Shown here: positions 60,355 through 64,000 of the stretch, one piece after another
Numbering within the stretch: the stretch's first letter is position 1
How the letters are laid out: each line of letters begins with the position of its first letter
Assembly: GCF_008086345.1 (NCBI RefSeq)
Contig: NZ_CP043006.1
Span: 5,330,032-5,394,031, forward strand
Source of the DNA: Chitinophaga sp. XS-30
Lineage (GTDB): Bacteria > Bacteroidota > Bacteroidia > Chitinophagales > Chitinophagaceae
Direction of reading: 5' to 3'
DNA: 64,000 nucleotides
Position numbers and translations under genes: made by a program
Notes under the pieces: generated by a model
Seen by the model: only the letters and a program-made list of their open reading frames with translations
The model's database searches: none
What the model was told of the DNA's origin: nothing

Positions 60355-63300
60355 TTATTCTTTAATTAAAGCGCTTCTGGTTTCCTTAAGTGTTTTGACA
60401 CCTCTTTCCGTTTCCTTCTTCACACGCGTGAGCGTACCATCGTCATCGTACTCAAAGAAAGTAGCATAGTTATGTTCATCCAGTTCCGCCATCAATCTGA
60501 GGGTAACCGGATCGTAAACAAATGATTTCATATTAGCGTGATACGGATGAAAGCGGATATCATCGAAATAGACGTTCGCAGCACCGGTAGCCAGCATCAC
60601 CATTGATAGTGCTGTAGTTCCGGCAGGCAGTTCTATTACCTGCTCATAGCGCTGCCATCCTTCTATAATACTACCTTCAGGCATAACAGTGATCGTAGTA
60701 TTACCGGAAGGGCTCATTACCACGATATCTATTCTGTTGCTGCTATAGGAGGTACAATTGCAATCCCGGTCTTCTTTTACCCATGCACTAAAAACCACTT
60801 TTCTGCCGGACAGGGGGGTAAACCCGGGCAACAGCACACCTTTATTCGCCCGGACGCTTTTCAGTACCGGAACAGGACTGCAGGCATTGGCACCCGTATT
60901 GAAAGCAGGAGCCGTTAATATCATGGCTGTATCGGCCACATTGCAGACGATGCCCACGGTATCCCCGGGCTGTACCCGCAAGCTATATCTGCCGCTATGA
61001 TGTTCCGCGCTATCGATATAATTCGCGTAAGGAGAAAAATCAACCCTGCGGTCAGCCGGGCAGCTGGTGTCGCAAGCATTGACGGCAAATCCATAATCCT
61101 CAAATCCATCATATGCCGTCTCCTGATAGCGGGCATTTTGCACTACCGCTACCGGGAAAGCATTGTCGTAACCATAAATGGCAGCATTATACCGGCCAAG
61201 GGGATCTTTATTTTCCAGCTCAAAGCCTTTGCTGTTGAATAATGTGGATTCCGCATTCCATACCCAACGTGTAGTGTCCTGCCGGGCTTTCCATTTACCC
61301 TGTTGCAGCTCCCAGAAAGCCATAAAATCGTTAAAGGTGCCATCCTTGCGTATGTTAGTTTGCGCGGCCGGGTCTGATTCTTTGCGCGCACCGTAGTAAG
61401 CATAGGAGCGGAATGGCCGCCAGTTACCCAACAGTCCGTATGTGTAGGGATTTACGCTAGTATCCGTAACTGCGCTGTAACAAGTTTCTATGTATGGCGC
61501 CAGACCAATAGTCACCTCATCATGGATTGAATTCTCACAGATATCCGCACTGATCTCTACATGATAGGTTCCTGCATGAGCAGCTGTCATCCCTGCAATG
61601 ACCGGGTTCTGCAAAGCGCTTGTAAAACCATTAGGCCCGGTCCAGCTGTAGGTGATCGCTGTTGTGGGCAGGTTAATGACTTTGAACCGGACAATATCAC
61701 CGACGCAATGCATCGGTTTATCGGCAGAGGCTACCTGGGCCGTGGCGAAGTCAATGACCTTAACCGTTTGTACAACGGCTGCACCACATTCATCCTCCAC
61801 ACGTATATCATAGTTCTGATTCACCATAAGCGTATATGCCCCACTTGAAGTAGCGGTACTGAACTTGCCTGTAGTATTAGTAGCCAGATACGGACCTGTT
61901 GCACCATTACCCTCAGCGGCTAGCTTGTATGTGTAATTGCCTGTAGCCTCCGTACTTCCGTTTATAGCATAAGCGGCAATACTTCCCGAATTGCTGGCAC
62001 CGCCGGGACAGATCCAACCGATCGTCCTGTTCACATCTACCGCCAGCGGATGATGCACATAAGTGATGCTTTTTACATTTGCCCCGTTGCCATTAGCTAC
62101 CTCCGGAGAATACTCGTTAACAGACGCCGGGCTTGCGGACATGGCGATCTTATAAGTACCGGGGACCGGCAAAGTCAGTATTCCCTGGTTAGGTACGATG
62201 GCCGGATCAAAACCCTGTTGCCCCTGAGGCCCTGATAATATCCGGAAATATGCAGGCCGGCTTGCATCGTTGTACATCGCTGTGCCGTCCGGAACAACTT
62301 TCAGGCCCTCGCAGCTTTGCTGTTGTGTATAGGTAAAATTGTAGCGATATACATCCCGCTCCTCAACAATGAGCGGCAAATCATATACACCGCATTCGTC
62401 CGTTATCCGGAACAGGTATTCCCCCGGACGGAAGTAAACATTCGGGTAAGGTGACTGAGAGGCGCCTATTGAGAACGAAATGCTGGAGTAACCACCAGGG
62501 ATGGTATAGGAATAATCGTAGATACCCGGGCTGACCAGCTCAATTTCGGTACCAGGGGTAAATGCTCCGGAAGATTTAATGAGCCGGATCCCTGTTGTAC
62601 CGTCATTACCTGTGGCCCCGTTCGCAAACAGCTGCGCAGAGTAGGGATTCGCCGGTGGAGCCAGTACAGGCCAGGTGCGTTCCACATAATAGCCATCGCC
62701 GGTTGTAATACTGTAGGTATATGTACCAAAAGGAAGATTCTGAAAATTATTGAAGGTGCCGTAACTCGTTATCGTATCATGCCATAGCTGGTTGGTGCTT
62801 GTATTCCGCATAGTGGCATATGCCGGCAGGCAATAGTTGTTATTGCTTCCGGGAACAATAGATCCGTTAAAGTCGATTGCACAGTTCGCTGTCGTATTAA
62901 GTTGCGGGTACGGTGCAGTCAATAACACAGGAAAATCATATACCTGACCGCATGCAAAAAGTACATGGAAGGTCACATATTTATTATAGGCATCCTTAAC
63001 CGTCCAGCCACCAGGCAGTACCAGCGTATCTCTTACCTCCGGGTCCATAGGCATATAGGGTGACATTGGCCCTCCGTCAAAGGACACACTCCAGTGAAAG
63101 GGAGAAGCATAGCCAAAATAAGGACCAAAAACCGAAGAGGTATTAATCCTGAGCGATCCGATGACATAGGTATTGCATGTACCGGCCATGGGCGATAATA
63201 CCGGCAGAACGAACGATGAAGCCGTTGGCGCAGGAAGTGAGCCCATTGACACGGTTTGCTGTGAAGCAATAGCATTACAGGCATCCGAAATGGAAAATGT

Positions 63301-63864
63301 ATAGTCTCCTTCCACCAGGCTGTCTACCGTATAGCCGGCGGCGGAGGTAGTAAAAGACAATGGCCCGGTATATGCTGCGGGGGCTGCGGTTATATTGATC
63401 TGATAAGGCGCCTTTCCACTCTGCAACGTCACTCCCATCCGCCCCGTATTGCACATGTACAAAGTACTCCGTATGGGTGATACAAAGGCTGCAAACTGCA
63501 CGTAATTGCCGGGCACCACTACATCTTTTGTTCTGGAAACAGCATCGCCGTTACAAACACCGGATACCACTACCCTATAGCTGCCAGCCGGTATATTTTC
63601 CAATTCCGGGGATGTTCCCGGGGAAATCCCGTACCCGCCGGATGTCAGTGGCTCAAGACTAAACAACAGATTAGTAACAGCGCCTGCATCAGCACCGGTC
63701 AGGGAAACGGTTATGGTCCCACTGGCAGCACACCTGGAACTGTCTATGACCGTGGAGATATCCCATTCGCATTGTGCACGGGATTTCAGAGCGGTCATTA
63801 ACAGCATGCACAGCATGAGCTGAGGCAGGAGTAACTTCTTTATGTTGGAAGTAAATCTTTTCAT
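60355..63864 (-). CDS. Large secreted protein with Ig/PKD-like repeats, RHS partner
   Basis: The 1169-residue precursor (signal peptide LLPQLMLCMLLMTALKSRA) has several beta-sandwich repeats of the SprB/Ig type with cysteine pairs (CAASGTITVSLTGADAGAVT, CNGDAVSRTKDVVVPGNYVQ, DKPMHCVGDIVRFKVINLP, YSWTGPNGFTSALQNPVIAG). A large jelly-roll-like domain follows near residues 930-1120 (SAEHHSGRYSLRVQPGDTVG, WQRYEQVIELPAGTTALSMV). A C-terminal YD-like end (SFVYDPVTLRLMAELDEHNY, TFFEYDDDGTLTRVKKE) is typical of proteins encoded ahead of Bacteroidota RHS genes. It is likely surface-exposed and carbohydrate- or partner-binding. It sits 22 bp after the gene at the right edge. Confidence 0.8.
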   Translation of the reverse strand: MKRFTSNIKKLLLPQLMLCMLLMTALKSRAQCEWDISTVIDSSRCAASGTITVSLTGADAGAVTNLLFSLEPLTSGGYGISPGTSPELENIPAGSYRVVVSGVCNGDAVSRTKDVVVPGNYVQFAAFVSPIRSTLYMCNTGRMGVTLQSGKAPYQINITAAPAAYTGPLSFTTSAAGYTVDSLVEGDYTFSISDACNAIASQQTVSMGSLPAPTASSFVLPVLSPMAGTCNTYVIGSLRINTSSVFGPYFGYASPFHWSVSFDGGPMSPYMPMDPEVRDTLVLPGGWTVKDAYNKYVTFHVLFACGQVYDFPVLLTAPYPQLNTTANCAIDFNGSIVPGSNNNYCLPAYATMRNTSTNQLWHDTITSYGTFNNFQNLPFGTYTYSITTGDGYYVERTWPVLAPPANPYSAQLFANGATGNDGTTGIRLIKSSGAFTPGTEIELVSPGIYDYSYTIPGGYSSISFSIGASQSPYPNVYFRPGEYLFRITDECGVYDLPLIVEERDVYRYNFTYTQQQSCEGLKVVPDGTAMYNDASRPAYFRILSGPQGQQGFDPAIVPNQGILTLPVPGTYKIAMSASPASVNEYSPEVANGNGANVKSITYVHHPLAVDVNRTIGWICPGGASNSGSIAAYAINGSTEATGNYTYKLAAEGNGATGPYLATNTTGKFSTATSSGAYTLMVNQNYDIRVEDECGAAVVQTVKVIDFATAQVASADKPMHCVGDIVRFKVINLPTTAITYSWTGPNGFTSALQNPVIAGMTAAHAGTYHVEISADICENSIHDEVTIGLAPYIETCYSAVTDTSVNPYTYGLLGNWRPFRSYAYYGARKESDPAAQTNIRKDGTFNDFMAFWELQQGKWKARQDTTRWVWNAESTLFNSKGFELENKDPLGRYNAAIYGYDNAFPVAVVQNARYQETAYDGFEDYGFAVNACDTSCPADRRVDFSPYANYIDSAEHHSGRYSLRVQPGDTVGIVCNVADTAMILTAPAFNTGANACSPVPVLKSVRANKGVLLPGFTPLSGRKVVFSAWVKEDRDCNCTSYSSNRIDIVVMSPSGNTTITVMPEGSIIEGWQRYEQVIELPAGTTALSMVMLATGAANVYFDDIRFHPYHANMKSFVYDPVTLRLMAELDEHNYATFFEYDDDGTLTRVKKETERGVKTLKETRSALIKE

Positions 63865-63886
63865 TGCTATCGTGAATAGTGTACGG

Positions 63887-64000
63887 TTAAGGCTGGTTTT
63901 TCTTGCGGAAGTAACACACGACAGATTGCTTCACCGGCAAATTCCGTTCTGTGTCTTTATAATACGAGTTCGGCAAGGTCAGGCAAAACGTGTCAACGCC
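63887..64000 (-). CDS. C-terminal end of an upstream gene, running in from the right edge
   Basis: The minus-strand frame from the edge to a TAA at 63887-63889 is fully open for 37 codons and reads like real protein (VDTFCLTLPNSYYKDTERNL, then PVKQSVVCYFRKKNQP). Only 22 bp separate it from the 60355-63864 gene, so it is probably the preceding operon member. Too short to identify. Confidence 0.55.
   Translation of the reverse strand, partial: GVDTFCLTLPNSYYKDTERNLPVKQSVVCYFRKKNQP

Overview
The window reads as chromosome of a Bacteroidota bacterium, most likely a Chitinophagaceae/Chitinophaga-type soil organism. The basis is protein family content: three ECF sigma/FecR/SusC transduction loci, RagB/SusD lipoproteins, TlpA-type thioredoxins, Bacteroidota-style RHS proteins and repeated S74-type tail-fibre-domain proteins. 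Shine-Dalgarno signals are weak, as is usual in this phylum. No rRNA, tRNA, CRISPR array, integrase or recognisable insertion sequence was found.

Layout, left to right. (1) 1-3796, leftward: sigma factor, FecR, and a SusC porin that runs off the left edge. (2) 3797-11035, mixed: an orphan GAD-like/DUF1851 immunity-type gene, a lipoprotein, a scrap of a decayed FtsX/MacB permease, a secreted amidohydrolase, an NAD(P)-binding SDR protein, and a divergent GlxA-type (DJ-1 plus AraC) regulator followed by a GAPDH gene that ends in a clear terminator. (3) 11080-27830, leftward: two complete, similarly ordered nutrient-uptake loci, each sigma, FecR, SusC, SusD, TlpA-like thioredoxin. They share an unusual conserved leader at the SusC start and a shared motif upstream of the sigma genes. 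(4) 27956-32159: a compact cassette that looks phage- or plasmid-derived. It has a DnaC/IstB-like ATPase, a winged-helix replication/regulatory-type protein, an RteC-like protein, a small two-helix membrane protein, a family-unknown 253-residue protein, a divergent small HTH protein and a set of 11-bp tandem repeats. (5) 32477-49376, leftward: a roughly 17-kb operon of five secreted fibre-like proteins. Four end in an S74 intramolecular-chaperone domain. They are followed by two small secreted proteins that share an N-terminal module but have unrelated tails. (6) 49430-64000, leftward: an RHS locus. It has the tail of an upstream gene at the right edge, a 1169-residue PKD/Ig-like secreted protein, a small secreted protein, a giant RHS protein broken by a one-base frameshift, its toxin-like tip, a coupled immunity-type gene, a DUF5071 gene and a degenerate stretch.

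How the parts may work together (inference): loci 1 and 3 should sense and import organic nutrients through SusCD pairs under FecI/FecR control, with the TlpA proteins adding periplasmic redox function. Regions 5 and 6 encode surface-exposed or exported polymorphic proteins, fibres for binding and RHS for contact competition. Region 4 is the least explained block and, together with the fibre operon, the best candidate for an undescribed system.
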